Part shown: positions 38,543-50,459 of the stretch, piece after piece | How positions within the stretch are numbered: position 1 is the first letter of the stretch | Layout: each line of letters starts with the position of its first letter | Source: Aeromonas schubertii | Lineage (GTDB): Bacteria > Pseudomonadota > Gammaproteobacteria > Enterobacterales > Aeromonadaceae | DNA: 64,000 bases | Assembly: GCF_000820105.1 (NCBI RefSeq) | Contig: NZ_CDDB01000049.1 | Span: 62,001-126,000 of the forward strand | Direction of reading: 5' to 3' | Notes under the pieces: generated by a model | What the model was told of the DNA's origin: nothing | Database searches by the model: none | What the model saw: the letters and a program-made list of their open reading frames with translations, nothing else | Made by a program: the position numbers and the translations under genes

Positions 38543-39948
38543 AGTTCGAGCTCCTTGAGTTTACGGGTGAGGGTGTTGCGCCCCCATCCCAGCAGACGCG
38601 CCGCCTCCTGTTTGTGACCCTGGGTATGCTCCAGCGCCGTCTCCAGCAGTATCTTCTCAAATTGGGGCAGCGCCTCGGCCAGTATATCCACCTCCCCCCT
38701 GGCCAGCCGGGTGGCCACCCAGGCGCGCAGCAACTGCTGCCAGTTGCCCGTCACCTCACCCGAGGCGTGTGCCTCCGGCTCGGGGGCGAGCAGCTCGGCG
38801 GGGAGATCCGCCAGCAGGATCTCCTGCCCCGACGCCATCACGGTAAGCCAGCGGCAGACGTTCTCCAGCTGGCGCACGTTGCCGGGCCAGGGCAATCGAC
38901 TCAGGTAGCGCTCTGTTTCCGGATGCAGGCTCTTGGACTCGACGCCCATCTCCCGTGCCGCTCGCAGCAGGAAGTGACGGGCCAGTTGGGGGATATCCTC
39001 GCGGCGCTCCCGCAGGGCGGGGATATGAATGCGGATGACATTGAGGCGGTGGAAGAGATCCTCACGAAACTCACCATCGGCCACCCGTTTCTCCAGATTC
39101 TGGTGGGTGGCGGCGATGATCCGCACATCCACCTGCACCGGCTGATGTCCACCGACCCGATAAAACTGACCGTCGGCCAGCACCCGCAGCAGCCGGGTCT
39201 GCACATCCAGCGGCATGTCGCCGATCTCGTCGAGGAAGAGGGTGCCGCCGTTGGCCTGTTCGAATCGCCCCTGACGAATGGCATTGGCCCCGGTGAAGGC
39301 GCCCTTTTCGTGGCCAAACAGTTCAGATTCAATGAGATCCTTTGGGATGGCGGCCATGTTGAGGGCGATGAAGGGCTTGCTGGCACGCGGGCTGTGCTTG
39401 TGCAAGGCGTGGGCAACCAGCTCCTTGCCGGTGCCGCTCTGACCGTTGATGAGCACCGAGATGCTGGAGCGCGACAGGCGCCCGATAGCGCGGAATACCT
39501 CCTGCATGGCGGGGGCCTCACCGATGATCTCGGGGTTGCCCTCCTGCTCCTGTTGCTTGTTGCGTCGCTTGCTGCGCTGTTCTCGCTGGTGATTCTCGGC
39601 GCGCCGTACCAGGCTCACCGCCTCGTCGATGTCGAACGGTTTGGGCAGGTATTCGAAGGCGCCACGCTGGTAGGCGTTGACTGCGCTGTCGAGATCCGAG
39701 TGGGCGGTCATGATGATGACCGGCAGATCGGGTTGGCGCAGGTGGATCTGATCGAGCAGGCTCAGGCCATCGATCCCCGGCATCCGGATATCCGACAGGA
39801 TCACGTCCGGGCTGCGACTCTCCAAGGCGGCCAGCAGACTCTCCCCCTCGCTGAAGGCATCACAGCTCATCCCCTCGCTGCTGAGCGCACGTTCGAGTAC
39901 CCAGCGAATCGAGCTGTCGTCATCGACTATCCATACCTTGGCTGTCAT
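38539..39948 (-). CDS. glnG: Nitrogen response regulator NtrC (GlnG)
   Basis: NtrC activates sigma-54 promoters when phosphorylated by NtrB under nitrogen limitation. The 469 residues contain a receiver domain (Asp phosphoacceptor in [10 protein letters not shown]), AAA+ domain with [15 protein letters not shown] sigma-54 contact loop and DEIGDM, and a C-terminal Fis-type helix-turn-helix ([22 protein letters not shown]). The gene is seven bases downstream of ntrB. Confidence 0.97.
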   Translation of the reverse strand: MTAKVWIVDDDSSIRWVLERALSSEGMSCDAFSEGESLLAALESRSPDVILSDIRMPGIDGLSLLDQIHLRQPDLPVIIMTAHSDLDSAVNAYQRGAFEYLPKPFDIDEAVSLVRRAENHQREQRSKRRNKQQEQEGNPEIIGEAPAMQEVFRAIGRLSRSSISVLINGQSGTGKELVAHALHKHSPRASKPFIALNMAAIPKDLIESELFGHEKGAFTGANAIRQGRFEQANGGTLFLDEIGDMPLDVQTRLLRVLADGQFYRVGGHQPVQVDVRIIAATHQNLEKRVADGEFREDLFHRLNVIRIHIPALRERREDIPQLARHFLLRAAREMGVESKSLHPETERYLSRLPWPGNVRQLENVCRWLTVMASGQEILLADLPAELLAPEPEAHASGEVTGNWQQLLRAWVATRLARGEVDILAEALPQFEKILLETALEHTQGHKQEAARLLGWGRNTLTRKLKELEL

Positions 39949-39955
39949 GGGGTCC

Positions 39956-41008
39956 TCACTTGCGAAGCGGCAGATGAATGGAGAATTCGGTGTGACCGGG
40001 CCAGCTGATGCACTCGATGCGTCCCTTGTGCTGGTCGATCAGGTTTTGGGCGATGGAGAGGCCGAGGCCTGTGCCTCCCTCCTTGCCGGTCACCATGGGG
40101 TAGAAGAGGGTGTCGCGGATCCCTTCTGGAATGCCGGGACCGTTATCGATGATCTTGATCTCGGCCGCCAGCCGGTAGCGCTGGCCGTGGATGGTGACCT
40201 GAAAGGCGGTGCGGGTTCGCAGGCGGATCTCCCCCCGCTCCCCGAGTGCCTCGGCGGCGTTGCGCACTATGTTGAGAAAGGCTTGTTGCAACTGGTCCGG
40301 CTCCATCTCGAAGTCGGGGATGCTGGGGTCATAGTCCCGCTCGATGCGGATGCCGGGAGGGAGCTCCAGCTCCACCAGACGGCGCACCTGTTCCAGCACC
40401 GAGTGGACGTTGTGCACCTTGTGCTGGCCGGGACGCTGGGGGCCGAGCAGCCGATCTACCAGAGAGCGCAGACGATCCGCCTGCTCGATGATGATGCCCG
40501 TGTATTCGCGCAGAGAGGGGTCGGGCAGCTCCCGCTGTAGCAACTGGGCGGCACCGCGCAGGCCCCCGAGGGGGTTCTTGATCTCGTGGGCCAGGCCGCG
40601 CACCAGCTCCTTGGCCGCCTGCTGCTGGGCGTGCTGTTGCAGCTCCTGGCTGATCCGCTTCTGCTGATCGATCTTGCGCAGCTCCACCAGCATCAGGCGC
40701 TGCTCATGGTCGGCCAGCGGTGTGGCGCTGAGCTCGACCAGGCGTGGCTCTCCCTCAACCACCAGGGTCACCTCGTTGTCGGTGAAGCCCTGCCCGGTGG
40801 CCAGCCCCTGGCGCAGTCGCTGCAGATCGAGGGAGATATGCTCGAGCAATTGGGGGAACTCGATGCCGATGAGGCGTCGCTCGCTTAAGGAGAGGAGTTG
40901 CTCGGCGGCCGGATTGACATAGTGAATGCAGAGCCGCTCATCGATGAGGATGACGGCGGTGAGCAGATTGTCGAGTACGACCTGGGTTTGAGCGGAGCGG
41001 GTGGGCAC
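39956..41008 (-). CDS. glnL: Nitrogen sensor kinase NtrB (GlnL)
   Basis: NtrB phosphorylates or dephosphorylates NtrC according to PII status. The GTG at 41008 (AGGGAG six bases before) gives 350 residues, matching E. coli GlnL (349). There is an N-terminal PAS domain, H-box [13 protein letters not shown]-box NIVRNAAEA, and G-boxes IIDNGPGI and GGTGLGLSI. It has an NtrC-like site just upstream. Confidence 0.96.
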   Translation of the reverse strand: MPTRSAQTQVVLDNLLTAVILIDERLCIHYVNPAAEQLLSLSERRLIGIEFPQLLEHISLDLQRLRQGLATGQGFTDNEVTLVVEGEPRLVELSATPLADHEQRLMLVELRKIDQQKRISQELQQHAQQQAAKELVRGLAHEIKNPLGGLRGAAQLLQRELPDPSLREYTGIIIEQADRLRSLVDRLLGPQRPGQHKVHNVHSVLEQVRRLVELELPPGIRIERDYDPSIPDFEMEPDQLQQAFLNIVRNAAEALGERGEIRLRTRTAFQVTIHGQRYRLAAEIKIIDNGPGIPEGIRDTLFYPMVTGKEGGTGLGLSIAQNLIDQHKGRIECISWPGHTEFSIHLPLRK

Positions 41009-41032
41009 GGGCTTCTCCCTGAAACGGTGCTT

Positions 41033-41049
41033 TGCACCATAATGGTGCA
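41033..41049. promoter_or_regulatory. NtrC-binding site upstream of glnL
   Basis: TGCACCATAATGGTGCA is a perfect match to the NtrC consensus TGCACyAwnnTGGTGCA, centred 33 bases before the glnL start, where NtrC would repress its own operon as in E. coli glnLp. Confidence 0.85.
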
Positions 41050-41077
41050 TTCAGTCTACCCGCTCCGGTGCATCAGG

Positions 41078-41641
41078 TCATCCCCCTTCGGCTCTCGGTT
41101 CGGGTTTGGGCTTGTTGTCCACCTTGGCGCGGTGCAGGTAGAAAGTCACAACGGGAGATTTAGCAAGGATCGTACCGTTCTCACCGACCAACTCGACCAT
41201 GGCCTCATGAGCGCCGCGGTCCAGGTTCTCCAGCCGCAGGGCAAGGCCATTTTTTACCTGTCCGGCGGCCTTGCCATCGAGCTTGAGGCGCAGTTCATAC
41301 TGAGTGGGGGCTTGAGGGGTGATGGCCGCCTGAAACACCACGTTGCCCGTGTTGTCCCGCAGGGTACTACCCGATTCCGGGGTGATGAGCGCCACCTGCA
41401 GCTCTTTCTTCTTGTCGGCTTGCTCCTTGCCTGTCAGGCGGTCGTAGTCGGCAACCTGCACCATATTGGGGCTGGGGCCGACCGAAGGGGTCACCTCAAG
41501 ATCGACCGGACGGGCCTGCTTGCCGGGGGGAGCGCTGTCACTGTAGTGGATCACGCCGTTGGCGTCGGTCCAGGTGTAGATCTGCGGTTCGGCCGCCTGC
41601 AGGGCCAGGGGCAGCAGCAAAAGCCAAAACAATCTCCTCAT
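41078..41641 (-). CDS. DUF4124 domain-containing secreted protein
   Basis: A 187-residue exported protein: signal peptide MRRLFWLLLLPLALQAA, then IYTWTDANGVIHYSDSAPPG, the DUF4124 signature, and a beta-rich C-terminal domain (an immunoglobulin-like fold is possible, VALITPESGSTLRDNTGNVV). It sits between glnA and glnL, where enterics have no gene but related marine gammaproteobacteria often do. Function unknown. Confidence 0.85.
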   Translation of the reverse strand: MRRLFWLLLLPLALQAAEPQIYTWTDANGVIHYSDSAPPGKQARPVDLEVTPSVGPSPNMVQVADYDRLTGKEQADKKKELQVALITPESGSTLRDNTGNVVFQAAITPQAPTQYELRLKLDGKAAGQVKNGLALRLENLDRGAHEAMVELVGENGTILAKSPVVTFYLHRAKVDNKPKPEPRAEGG

Positions 41642-41691
41642 GGGTCCATCCTTGTGCTCGTGTTGTGTTCAAAGCCTATCAGATGCCCAAT

Positions 41692-41719
41692 AAAAAACCC
41701 GCCACCATGGGCGGGTTTT
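41692..41719 (-). terminator. Terminator of glnA
   Basis: On the minus strand AAAACCCGCC pairs with GGCGGGTTTT around a 6-base loop, with further T residues. It should limit readthrough from glnA into the downstream genes. Confidence 0.85.
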
Positions 41720-41735
41720 CATAGGGCACGAACCC

Positions 41736-43145
41736 TTACAGGGAGTAGTAGAGCTCGAATTCGACCGGGTGCGGGGTCATGCGCACGCGATCCACATCGG
41801 CCTGCTTGAGCTCCAGATAGGCATCGATGAAGTCGTCGCTGAACACACCGCCACGGGTCAGGAACTCACGATCGGCATCCAGTGCGGCCAGGGCTTCATC
41901 CAGAGAGCCGGCAACGGTCGGGATCTCGGCCGCTTCTTCGGCCGGCAGATCGTAGAGGTTCTTGTCCATGGCATCGCCCGGATGGATCTTGTTCATGATG
42001 CCGTCCAGGCCGGCCATCAGCTGGGCAGCGAAGGCCAGGTAGGGGTTGGCACAGGGATCCGGGAAGCGCACCTCGATACGGCGGGCCTTCGGGCTCGGTA
42101 CCACAGGGATACGGATGGAGGCAGAGCGGTTACGGGCGGAGTAGGCCAGCATGACCGGAGCCTCATAGCCCGGTACCAGACGCTTGTAGGAGTTGGTGGT
42201 CGGGTTGGCAAAGGCGTTGATTGCCTTGGCGTGCTTGATGATACCGCCGATGTAGTGCAGAGCCATCTCGGACAGGCCACCGTACAGGTCGCCGGCGAAC
42301 AGGTTGACGCCGTTCTTGGCCAGAGACTGGTGGCAGTGCATACCGGAGCCGTTGTCACCGAACATGGGCTTGGGCATGAAGGTGACGGTCTTGTTGTAGG
42401 CGTGGGCCACGTTGTGGATCACGTACTTCAGCACCTGCACTTCGTCAGCCTTCTTGGTCAGGGTGTTGAAGCGGGTGGCGATCTCGTTCTGGCCGGCGGT
42501 GGCCACTTCGTGGTGGTGAGCCTCCACAACCTGACCCATCTCTTCGAGGATCAGACACATGGCAGCACGGATATCCTGGGAGGAGTCAACCGGAGCAACC
42601 GGGAAGTAACCCCCTTTCACCATGGGGCGGTGACCCTTGTTGCCGTGCTCGTAGTCGGTCCCCGAGTTCCAGGCAGCCTCTTCGGACTCGATCTTCACGA
42701 AGGTGTGGCCCATGGTGGTGGAGAAGCGGATGTCGTCAAACATGAAGAACTCCGGCTCCGGTCCGAACAGGACGGTATCGGCGATGCCGCTGGACTTCAG
42801 GAAGTCTTCGGCACGCTTGGCGATGGAGCGCGGGTCACGGTCGTAGCCCTGCATGGTCGCCGGCTCGAGTACGTCACAGACGATGTTCAGGGTGGTCTCT
42901 TCGGTGAAGGGATCCAGCTTGGCGGTAGAGGCGTCCGGCATCAGTACCATGTCAGACTCATTGATGCCTTTCCAGCCGCCGATGGAGGAGCCATCGAACA
43001 TCTTGCCGTCTTCGAAGAAGTCTTCGTCGATCTGGTGAGAGGGGATGGAGACGTGCTGTTCCTTACCCTTGGTATCGGTAAAGCGCAGGTCGACAAACTT
43101 GACTTCATGTTCCTTGATCATGGCCAAAACGTTCTGGGCTGACAT
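41736..43145 (-). CDS. glnA: Glutamine synthetase type I
   Basis: GlnA condenses ammonia and glutamate to glutamine. The 469-residue protein starts [20 protein letters not shown]; the longer in-frame start is rejected because GGAGG lies nine bases before 43145. Metal and substrate motifs DGSSIGGW and [10 protein letters not shown] are present, as is the adenylylation Tyr in NLYDLPAEE. It is transcribed from a sigma-54 promoter with upstream NtrC sites. Confidence 0.98.
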   Translation of the reverse strand: MSAQNVLAMIKEHEVKFVDLRFTDTKGKEQHVSIPSHQIDEDFFEDGKMFDGSSIGGWKGINESDMVLMPDASTAKLDPFTEETTLNIVCDVLEPATMQGYDRDPRSIAKRAEDFLKSSGIADTVLFGPEPEFFMFDDIRFSTTMGHTFVKIESEEAAWNSGTDYEHGNKGHRPMVKGGYFPVAPVDSSQDIRAAMCLILEEMGQVVEAHHHEVATAGQNEIATRFNTLTKKADEVQVLKYVIHNVAHAYNKTVTFMPKPMFGDNGSGMHCHQSLAKNGVNLFAGDLYGGLSEMALHYIGGIIKHAKAINAFANPTTNSYKRLVPGYEAPVMLAYSARNRSASIRIPVVPSPKARRIEVRFPDPCANPYLAFAAQLMAGLDGIMNKIHPGDAMDKNLYDLPAEEAAEIPTVAGSLDEALAALDADREFLTRGGVFSDDFIDAYLELKQADVDRVRMTPHPVEFELYYSL

Positions 43146-43203
43146 CTTGAGTAACCTCCGGTGTTTGAAACGGGTGCGGGTGAGTGCTTCTCCCGACTCA
43201 CTA

Positions 43204-43219
43204 AGCGAGTATCGTGCCA
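43204..43219 (-). promoter_or_regulatory. Sigma-54 promoter of glnA
   Basis: TGGCAC-GATAC-TCGCT matches the sigma-54 form TGGCAC-5-TTGCw and resembles E. coli glnAp2 (TGGCAC-5-TCGCT). It lies 59 bases before the glnA start. Confidence 0.8.
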
Positions 43220-43293
43220 ACTCTGTGACACCTTGATTTCAGTGCCTCAGGGTAGGGCATGCCTGCTTCTTAATGGCGCAACGGCGCAGGTTT

Positions 43294-43310
43294 TGCACCA
43301 AAATGATGCG
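43294..43310. promoter_or_regulatory. NtrC site 1 for glnA
   Basis: TGCACCAAAATGATGCG matches the NtrC consensus at most positions. It lies about 85 bases upstream of the sigma-54 promoter, suitable for enhancer looping. Confidence 0.7.
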
Positions 43311-43314
43311 TTCA

Positions 43315-43331
43315 TGGATCATTATGGTGCG
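43315..43331. promoter_or_regulatory. NtrC site 2 for glnA
   Basis: TGGATCATTATGGTGCG keeps the right half ATGGTGCG. Its centre is 21 bases (two helical turns) from site 1, the phasing expected for cooperative binding. Confidence 0.65.
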
Positions 43332-43493
43332 CCTGTCGGTGGTGTGCCCCAAAAGAGTATCAGAGCAGGGAATGGAAGCGGCTGCTTTGATCCCGATCGG
43401 TGAGAGATATCGCGGCGCACGCGATTCTGCTAGGAAGATCACAAACACAGGAGTACAATTAGCGCCCAATTTTACCCGGTAATTGAGGCGAGA

Positions 43494-45314
43494 ATGTTAG
43501 AAAAGCTCCGCAATATTGCGATTATTGCGCACGTTGACCACGGCAAGACGACTCTGGTCGATAAACTGCTGCAGCAGTCCGGCACCCTGGACCGTGGCAG
43601 TGAAGGCCAGGAACGAGTCATGGACTCCAACGACCTGGAGCGTGAACGCGGCATCACCATTCTCGCCAAGAACACCGCGATCCGCTGGAACGACTACCGC
43701 ATCAACATCGTCGACACTCCGGGCCACGCCGACTTCGGTGGCGAGGTAGAGCGCGTGCTCTCCATGGTCGACTCCGTGCTGCTGCTGGTGGACGCCGTTG
43801 ACGGCCCGATGCCGCAGACCCGCTTCGTGACCCAGAAGGCCTTTGCCCACGGTCTCAAGCCGATCGTCGTGGTTAACAAGGTTGACCGCCCGGGTGCCCG
43901 TCCCGACTGGGTTATCGATCAGGTGTTCGATCTGTTCGACAACCTGGGTGCCACCGACGAGCAGCTGGACTTCCCGATCGTCTACGCCTCTGCCCTGAAC
44001 GGCATCGCCGGCATGGAGCCGGACGCCCTGGCCGACGACATGAGCCCCCTGTTCCAGGCCATCGTGGACAACGTCTCCGCCCCGGACGCCGATCCGGAAG
44101 GCGAGTTCCAGATGCAGATCTCCCAGCTGGACTACAACTCCTACGTGGGTGTTATCGGCATCGGCCGCATCAAGCGCGGCAGCGTCAAGCCCAACATGCA
44201 GGTCACCATCGTCGGTCGTGACGGCAAGACCCGCACCGGCAAGGTCGGTCAGGTCCTGGGTTACCTGGGTCTGCAACGTACCGAGGCCCAGAGCGCCCAG
44301 GCGGGCGACATCATCGCCATCACCGGTCTCGGCGAGCTGAAGATCTCCGACACCATCTGTTCCAACGCCGCCGTCGAGGCCATGAAGCCCCTGACCGTGG
44401 ACGAGCCGACCGTGACCATGACCTTCCAGGTCAACACCTCCCCGTTCGCCGGTAAAGAGGGCAAGTTCGTCACCTCCCGCAACATCCGCGAGCGTCTGGA
44501 CCAGGAGCTGGTGCACAACGTGGCCCTGCGCGTCGAAGATACCGAAGATCCGGACAAGTTCCGCGTCTCCGGTCGTGGTGAACTGCACCTGGGCATCCTC
44601 ATCGAGAACATGCGTCGCGAAGGCTACGAGCTGGCCGTTTCCCGTCCCGAGGTTATCCTGCGCGAAGAGAACGGCGTGAAGATGGAACCCATCGAGACTC
44701 TTACCGTCGACATCGAAGAGCAGAACCAGGGCTCCGTGATGGAGAAGCTGGGTGAGCGCAAGGCCGAGCTGCGTGACATGGTGCCGGACGGCAAGGGTCG
44801 TGTGCGTCTCGACTACGTCATCCCGGCTCGCGGCCTGATCGGCTTCCAGACCGAGTTCATGACCCTGACCTCCGGTACCGGCCTGCTCTACCACACCTTC
44901 GACCACTATGGCGAGTTCCGTGGCGGCAGCATCGGCCAGCGCCAGAATGGCGTGCTCATCTCCAACGCCACCGGTAAGGCCCTGGGCTTCGCCCTGTTCA
45001 GCCTGCAGGATCGCGGCCGTCTGATGATCGGTCACGCCACCGAGGTGTACGAAGGCCAGGTGATCGGCATCCACACCCGCTCCAACGACCTGACCGTTAA
45101 CTGCCTCAAGGGCAAGCAGCTGACCAACATGCGTGCCTCCGGCACCGACGAGGCCATCGTGCTGACCCCGCCGGTCAAGATGACCCTGGAGCAGGCGCTC
45201 GAGTTCATCGATGACGACGAGCTGGTGGAAGTGACCCCGAAGAGCATCCGGGTTCGCAAGAAGCTGCTGACCGAGAACGATCGCAAGCGCGCCGGTCGTA
45301 ACAAAGAAGATTAA
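43494..45314 (+). CDS. typA: Ribosome-associated GTPase TypA/BipA
   Basis: TypA is a translation-factor-type GTPase related to EF-G and needed for ribosome assembly and stress responses at low temperature. The 606 residues carry G1 [10 protein letters not shown], the DTPGHADF and NKVD motifs, a beta-barrel domain, and the C-terminal domains of the family. A GAGG lies five bases before the ATG. It is divergent from glnA, as in E. coli. Confidence 0.97.
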   Translation: MLEKLRNIAIIAHVDHGKTTLVDKLLQQSGTLDRGSEGQERVMDSNDLERERGITILAKNTAIRWNDYRINIVDTPGHADFGGEVERVLSMVDSVLLLVDAVDGPMPQTRFVTQKAFAHGLKPIVVVNKVDRPGARPDWVIDQVFDLFDNLGATDEQLDFPIVYASALNGIAGMEPDALADDMSPLFQAIVDNVSAPDADPEGEFQMQISQLDYNSYVGVIGIGRIKRGSVKPNMQVTIVGRDGKTRTGKVGQVLGYLGLQRTEAQSAQAGDIIAITGLGELKISDTICSNAAVEAMKPLTVDEPTVTMTFQVNTSPFAGKEGKFVTSRNIRERLDQELVHNVALRVEDTEDPDKFRVSGRGELHLGILIENMRREGYELAVSRPEVILREENGVKMEPIETLTVDIEEQNQGSVMEKLGERKAELRDMVPDGKGRVRLDYVIPARGLIGFQTEFMTLTSGTGLLYHTFDHYGEFRGGSIGQRQNGVLISNATGKALGFALFSLQDRGRLMIGHATEVYEGQVIGIHTRSNDLTVNCLKGKQLTNMRASGTDEAIVLTPPVKMTLEQALEFIDDDELVEVTPKSIRVRKKLLTENDRKRAGRNKED

Positions 45315-45336
45315 TTCGCAACCGTTGCGAGACAAG

Positions 45337-45366
45337 AAGGGGTCCCTCGGGACCCCTTTCCTTTTT
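45337..45366 (+). terminator. Terminator after typA
   Basis: AAGGGGTCCC pairs with GGGACCCCTT, followed by a T-rich run (TTCCTTTTTT). Confidence 0.85.
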
Positions 45367-45427
45367 TGCCCCTGACCTCTCCCTCTGCCACAATGGCCTC
45401 CTGGACCGTATCCAAGAGACACTAAGC

Positions 45428-46300
45428 ATGCCTGAGAGACTGAGTGCCGCCGCCCGGGCCGGCCTGCTCTTCCTGCGCCGCGACGGGCGCCACTTCGCCG
45501 AGTTTGTCTGGGGGCGTTTCGAGCAAGACCGCCTCACCGTCACCGCCGGCTACCTCGCCTACGTCACCCTGCTCTCTCTGGTGCCCATGATTGCCGTGGT
45601 GTTTGGCATGATGTCGGCCTTTCCCGTCTTCGGCGGGATCCGGCAGACCCTGGAGCAGTTTGTCTACCACAACTTCGTGCCGACGGCCGGCGAGCTGGTG
45701 CAGGAGTACATCAACGGCTTCGTGGCCAACGCCACCAATACCACGGCGGTGGGGATTGGCGCCCTGGTGTTTGTGGCCCTGATGCTGATCTCGGCCATCG
45801 ACAAGAACCTCAACTACATCTGGCGCACCCGTCAGGGGAGGCCGCTTGGCCAGGCCTTTGCCATGTACTGGATGATACTGACGCTCGGTCCCATCTTGAT
45901 TGGGGCCAGTATCGCCGTGAGTTCCTACATCGTCTCCCTGCGCCTCTTCTCCGAAGATCACCTGTTTGGCCTTGGGTACTGGTTGCTGCGGGGGCTCCCC
46001 TTCCTGCTCTCTGTGTTCGCCTTTTTGCTGGTCTATACGGTGGTGCCCACCTGCAAGGTGCGGGTGATTCACGCCCTGGTCGGCGCCGTGGTGGCCGCCT
46101 CCCTGTTCGAGCTGGCCAAGCGGGGCTTTGCCCTCTACATCACCAACTTCCCCTCCTATCAGGCCATCTATGGGGCGTTGGCGACCGTGCCCATTCTGTT
46201 CGTCTGGGTCTATCTGAGCTGGTTGGTGGTGCTGCTGGGGGCCGAGGTAACCGCCTGCCTCGGGGAGTATGAGCGGCCGTCCCCCGAGGAGTTGGGCTAG
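45428..46300 (+). CDS. yihY: YihY/BrkB family inner membrane protein
   Basis: A 290-residue inner membrane protein of the UPF0761/YihY family (once misnamed RNase BN). About six membrane segments; the motif [25 protein letters not shown] and [27 protein letters not shown] are conserved. Function unknown. It follows typA, as in enterics where yihY is near typA. Confidence 0.92.
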   Translation: MPERLSAAARAGLLFLRRDGRHFAEFVWGRFEQDRLTVTAGYLAYVTLLSLVPMIAVVFGMMSAFPVFGGIRQTLEQFVYHNFVPTAGELVQEYINGFVANATNTTAVGIGALVFVALMLISAIDKNLNYIWRTRQGRPLGQAFAMYWMILTLGPILIGASIAVSSYIVSLRLFSEDHLFGLGYWLLRGLPFLLSVFAFLLVYTVVPTCKVRVIHALVGAVVAASLFELAKRGFALYITNFPSYQAIYGALATVPILFVWVYLSWLVVLLGAEVTACLGEYERPSPEELG

Positions 46301-46316
46301 GAGAGGATAAAAGAGA

Positions 46317-46340
46317 GAGACCGGCCATCAGGCCGGTCTC
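46317..46340. terminator. Bidirectional terminator yihY/uppP
   Basis: GAGACCGGCC pairs with GGCCGGTCTC over ATCA. The minus-strand side is followed by TCTCTTTTATCC. Confidence 0.75.
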
Positions 46341-46351
46341 GTTGTATGGGG

Positions 46352-47167
46352 TCAGGCCACAAACACCAGGTAGACGGCGAAGGCCACCACGAAGCGGTAG
46401 AGGGCGAAGGGGATGAAGTCGAGGCGACGGATCAGGGCCAGGAAGGTCTTGATGGCGAACATGGCCACCACGAAGGCGGTGACAAAACCCACCGCAAACA
46501 TGGGGAAGTCGGCCAGGGAGAGGAAGTCGCGGCTCTTGTAGAGATCGAGGGCACTCGCCGCCACCATCATGGGGACCGCCAGGATGAAGGAGAACTCGGC
46601 CGCCGCCTGTCGGCTGATCCCCATCAGCATGCCGCCACTGATGGTGGCGCCGGAGCGGGAGAAGCCGGGCCACAGGGCCAGACACTGGAAGCAACCGATG
46701 CCAAAGGCCTGCTTGTAGCTGATGTCATCCAGGGTTTCGGCACGCACCGCGGGGCGCGCCTTCTCGGCGATGATAAGCAGGATGCCGCCGGCCACCAGGG
46801 CGTACATGACGGTGACCGGTCCAAACAGGTTGGCCTTGAGCCAGCTGTGAATCATCAGCCCTATCACCACGGCCGGTAGCATGCCGAGGATGATATGCAC
46901 CAGGGAGAGGGTGGCATGGTCCTGGGACGGTTTCTGCCCGAAGTGGATGCCGATGAGGCCGAACAGGCGGCGCCAGAAGACGGCCACCACCGCCAGGATG
47001 GAGCCGAGCTGGATCACCACCTCGAAGGTAGCGGCCTTGGGGCCCTCGAAGCCGAGCAGGTGGCCGACGATAATCATATGGCCGGTAGAGGAGACGGGAA
47101 GGAATTCGGTCAAGCCTTCGACCACGCCCAGAATAAAGGCGACGAGCAGGGTATAGGTGTCAGTCAT
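46352..47167 (-). CDS. uppP: Undecaprenyl-diphosphatase UppP (BacA)
   Basis: UppP recycles undecaprenyl pyrophosphate in the membrane for peptidoglycan and LPS synthesis and can confer bacitracin resistance. The 271-residue protein has about eight membrane segments and the signature motifs [14 protein letters not shown] and [13 protein letters not shown], which line the active site. Confidence 0.96.
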   Translation of the reverse strand: MTDTYTLLVAFILGVVEGLTEFLPVSSTGHMIIVGHLLGFEGPKAATFEVVIQLGSILAVVAVFWRRLFGLIGIHFGQKPSQDHATLSLVHIILGMLPAVVIGLMIHSWLKANLFGPVTVMYALVAGGILLIIAEKARPAVRAETLDDISYKQAFGIGCFQCLALWPGFSRSGATISGGMLMGISRQAAAEFSFILAVPMMVAASALDLYKSRDFLSLADFPMFAVGFVTAFVVAMFAIKTFLALIRRLDFIPFALYRFVVAFAVYLVFVA

Positions 47168-47267
47168 GTACTAGGTGCATCCTGGCAATGTGGAAAACGC
47201 GCTCTTCTCGGGCGCGCCTATCTTGCTGCAAGGCTGGCATGGATGCCATGAAAAAAGTGTGAATTTG

Positions 47268-47300
47268 GAGCCGGGGCGACACCCGCTGTCACTCCGGCTC
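47268..47300 (-). terminator. Weak hairpin at the end of galETKM
   Basis: GAGCCGG and CCGGCTC pair around a smaller internal stem, overlapping the galM stop. No immediate T-run follows; a T6 lies about 14 bases on. Termination is uncertain. Confidence 0.35.
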
Positions 47301-48263
47301 AAGGGGTGGGAAGAAAGCGCAGACGGGTGTGGTGACGATAGATCCCCCCGGCCTCTAGCCAGGGATTCCCCAGCTCGGGGCGATTGGGGCTGTCCGGCAC
47401 CTGCTGGGCCTCCAGGCAGATCCCCTCATGATCCCGATACTCACCCTCTCGCCCCGGAGTGCCGGTCAGCCAGTTCCCCGTATAGAGCTGCAGCGAGGGC
47501 TGATCGCTCCACAGCTCCATGGCGAGCCGGCCGTCTCCCGAGAGCAGCCTGGCGTGCCAATCCTCCCGGGGGGTGAGCAGGTAGGCGTGATCGTAACCCT
47601 TGGCCTGCCGCTGCTGGGGATGGCTGCCCCATCCATCGAGGAGCCGGCGTCCCTGGCGCAGATCGAACACCCCCTCGACCCCGGTCGGCACAGTCGGAAT
47701 ACCGTCAGGCCGGGTCGGCAGGTAGCGATCCGCCTTGAGCGTCAGCCTGTGGTGACGTACATCGCCACCCCCATCCAGATTGAAGTACGCGTGGCTGGTG
47801 AGGCTGACCGGCGTGGCCCGATCGCTCCTGGCCTCGAAGGCGATGAGCAGGGTATTTCCCTCCAGGCGGTACTCCAGGCTGACCGCCATGTTGCCGGGAA
47901 ATCCCTGCTCTGCGTCGGGGGAGAGCAGGGTGAGGCGGACCCGGTCACGCTCTTGCCCCGCTATGGTCCATTCACGGCGGTGAAAGCCCTGCGCCCCACC
48001 GTGCAGACAGTGGGGAGGCTGGTTGGCATCCAGGCTCCAGCGCTCACCATGGCGCTCCAGCGTGGCATCTCCAATGCGGTTGGCAAAGCGACCGGCCACG
48101 GCGCCGAGCCACACCTGCTGCCTGGCATACTCTTCGTCGGGGCAGCCGAGCAGCACCTGGCGGGCAGCCCCATCGACCGGAACGGTCAGGGAGGTGAGGG
48201 TGGCTCCGAGCGTGATCCCTTCCAGATGCAGGCCGGTGTCACTGCAGAGGGAGAAGCGCTCCA

Positions 48264-48264
<1 letters not shown>
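47299..48264 (-). CDS. galM: Aldose 1-epimerase GalM (mutarotase)
   Basis: GalM interconverts alpha- and beta-galactose at the start of the Leloir pathway. The 321-residue protein has the catalytic His in HAYFNLDGGG and the catalytic Glu near the C-terminus (DHEGICLEAQQVPD), with FANRIGDA near the N-terminus. Its ATG overlaps the galK stop (TGATG). Confidence 0.94.
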
Positions 48265-49412
<1,148 letters not shown>

Positions 49413-49422
49413 GGTTCGTTCC

Positions 49423-50457
49423 TCAGGCAATCTTGTAGTGAACAGGGCTTAGGGAGCGCAGGCGTTCGGCGGCCTGCTCCGGGGTGAGGTCGCGCTGGGT
49501 CTCGGCCAGCATCTCGAAGCCCACCATAAACTTGCGTACCGTGGCCGAGCGCAGCAGGGGCGGGTAGAAGTGAGCGTGCAACTGCCAGGCCTCCCGGTTT
49601 TCGCTGCGGGGGGGGGCGAAGTGCCAGCCCATGGAGTAGGGGAAGCTGCACTGGAACAGATTGTCGTAGCGGCCGGTGAGGGACTTGAGGGCGATGGCGA
49701 GATCGGCACCTTGCTCGGCCGTCAGATCCAGCATGGAGGGGACGTGAGCCTTGGGCAGCAACAGGGTCTCGAAGGGCCAGGCAGCCCAGAAGGGGACCAC
49801 GGCCACCCAGTGCTCGCTCTCCACCACGATGCGGGAGCGATCCTCGAGCTCGCGCGCCACATAGTCGACCAGCAGGGGACGACCGTGCTCCGCCAACCAA
49901 GCGCTCTGGCGCTCCTCCTCCCGTGCGATTTCGTTGGGCAGGAAGTCGCTGCCCCAGATCTGACCGTGGGGATGGGGGTTGGAGCAGCCCATGACGGCCC
50001 CTTTGTTTTCAAATACCTGTACCCACTCCCAGTCGCGGGAGAGCTCCGCCACCTGTTCGATCCAGGTGGCGATCACCCTCTCGATGGCGGTCAGGGAGAG
50101 CTCGGGAAGGGTCTTGCCGTGATCCGGCGAGAAGCAGATGACCCGGCTGGTGCCACGTGCTGCCTCCAGATGCAACAGGGGATCCCGGCTGGGAGTGGCG
50201 GCCGGGGTATCGTGTATCAGGGCGGCGAAGTCGTTGGTAAAGACGAAGGTGCCCTCGTAGGGGGGATTCACCTCGCCGTTGACGCGGGTGTTACCGGCGC
50301 AGAGGAAGCAGTCGGGATCGTGCTGCCGGCTGCTGCCTTCGGCCACCGTCTCCACCTGACCCTGCCAGGGGCGCTTGGCCCTGTGGGGGGAGACCAGCAC
50401 ATATTGGCCGGTGAGGGGGTTGAGGCGGCGGTGGGGGTGATCTACCGGATTGAACAT
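49423..50457 (-). CDS. galT: Galactose-1-phosphate uridylyltransferase GalT
   Basis: GalT exchanges UDP between glucose-1-phosphate and galactose-1-phosphate. The ATG at 50457 (AGGAG five bases before) gives 344 residues. The active-site HPH is in NPHPHGQIW, with a zinc Cys pair in CFLCAG. The galE stop lies immediately upstream, and the galK start is ten bases after its stop. Confidence 0.96.
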   Translation of the reverse strand: MFNPVDHPHRRLNPLTGQYVLVSPHRAKRPWQGQVETVAEGSSRQHDPDCFLCAGNTRVNGEVNPPYEGTFVFTNDFAALIHDTPAATPSRDPLLHLEAARGTSRVICFSPDHGKTLPELSLTAIERVIATWIEQVAELSRDWEWVQVFENKGAVMGCSNPHPHGQIWGSDFLPNEIAREEERQSAWLAEHGRPLLVDYVARELEDRSRIVVESEHWVAVVPFWAAWPFETLLLPKAHVPSMLDLTAEQGADLAIALKSLTGRYDNLFQCSFPYSMGWHFAPPRSENREAWQLHAHFYPPLLRSATVRKFMVGFEMLAETQRDLTPEQAAERLRSLSPVHYKIA

Positions 50458-50459
50458 CA

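Larger units (their letters stand above)
43146..43493. other. glnA-typA intergenic control region
   Basis: This 348-base gap holds the glnA sigma-54 promoter, two NtrC-like sites and a typA -10-like TACAAT (43454-43459, no good -35). No other gene is seen. Confidence 0.7.
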
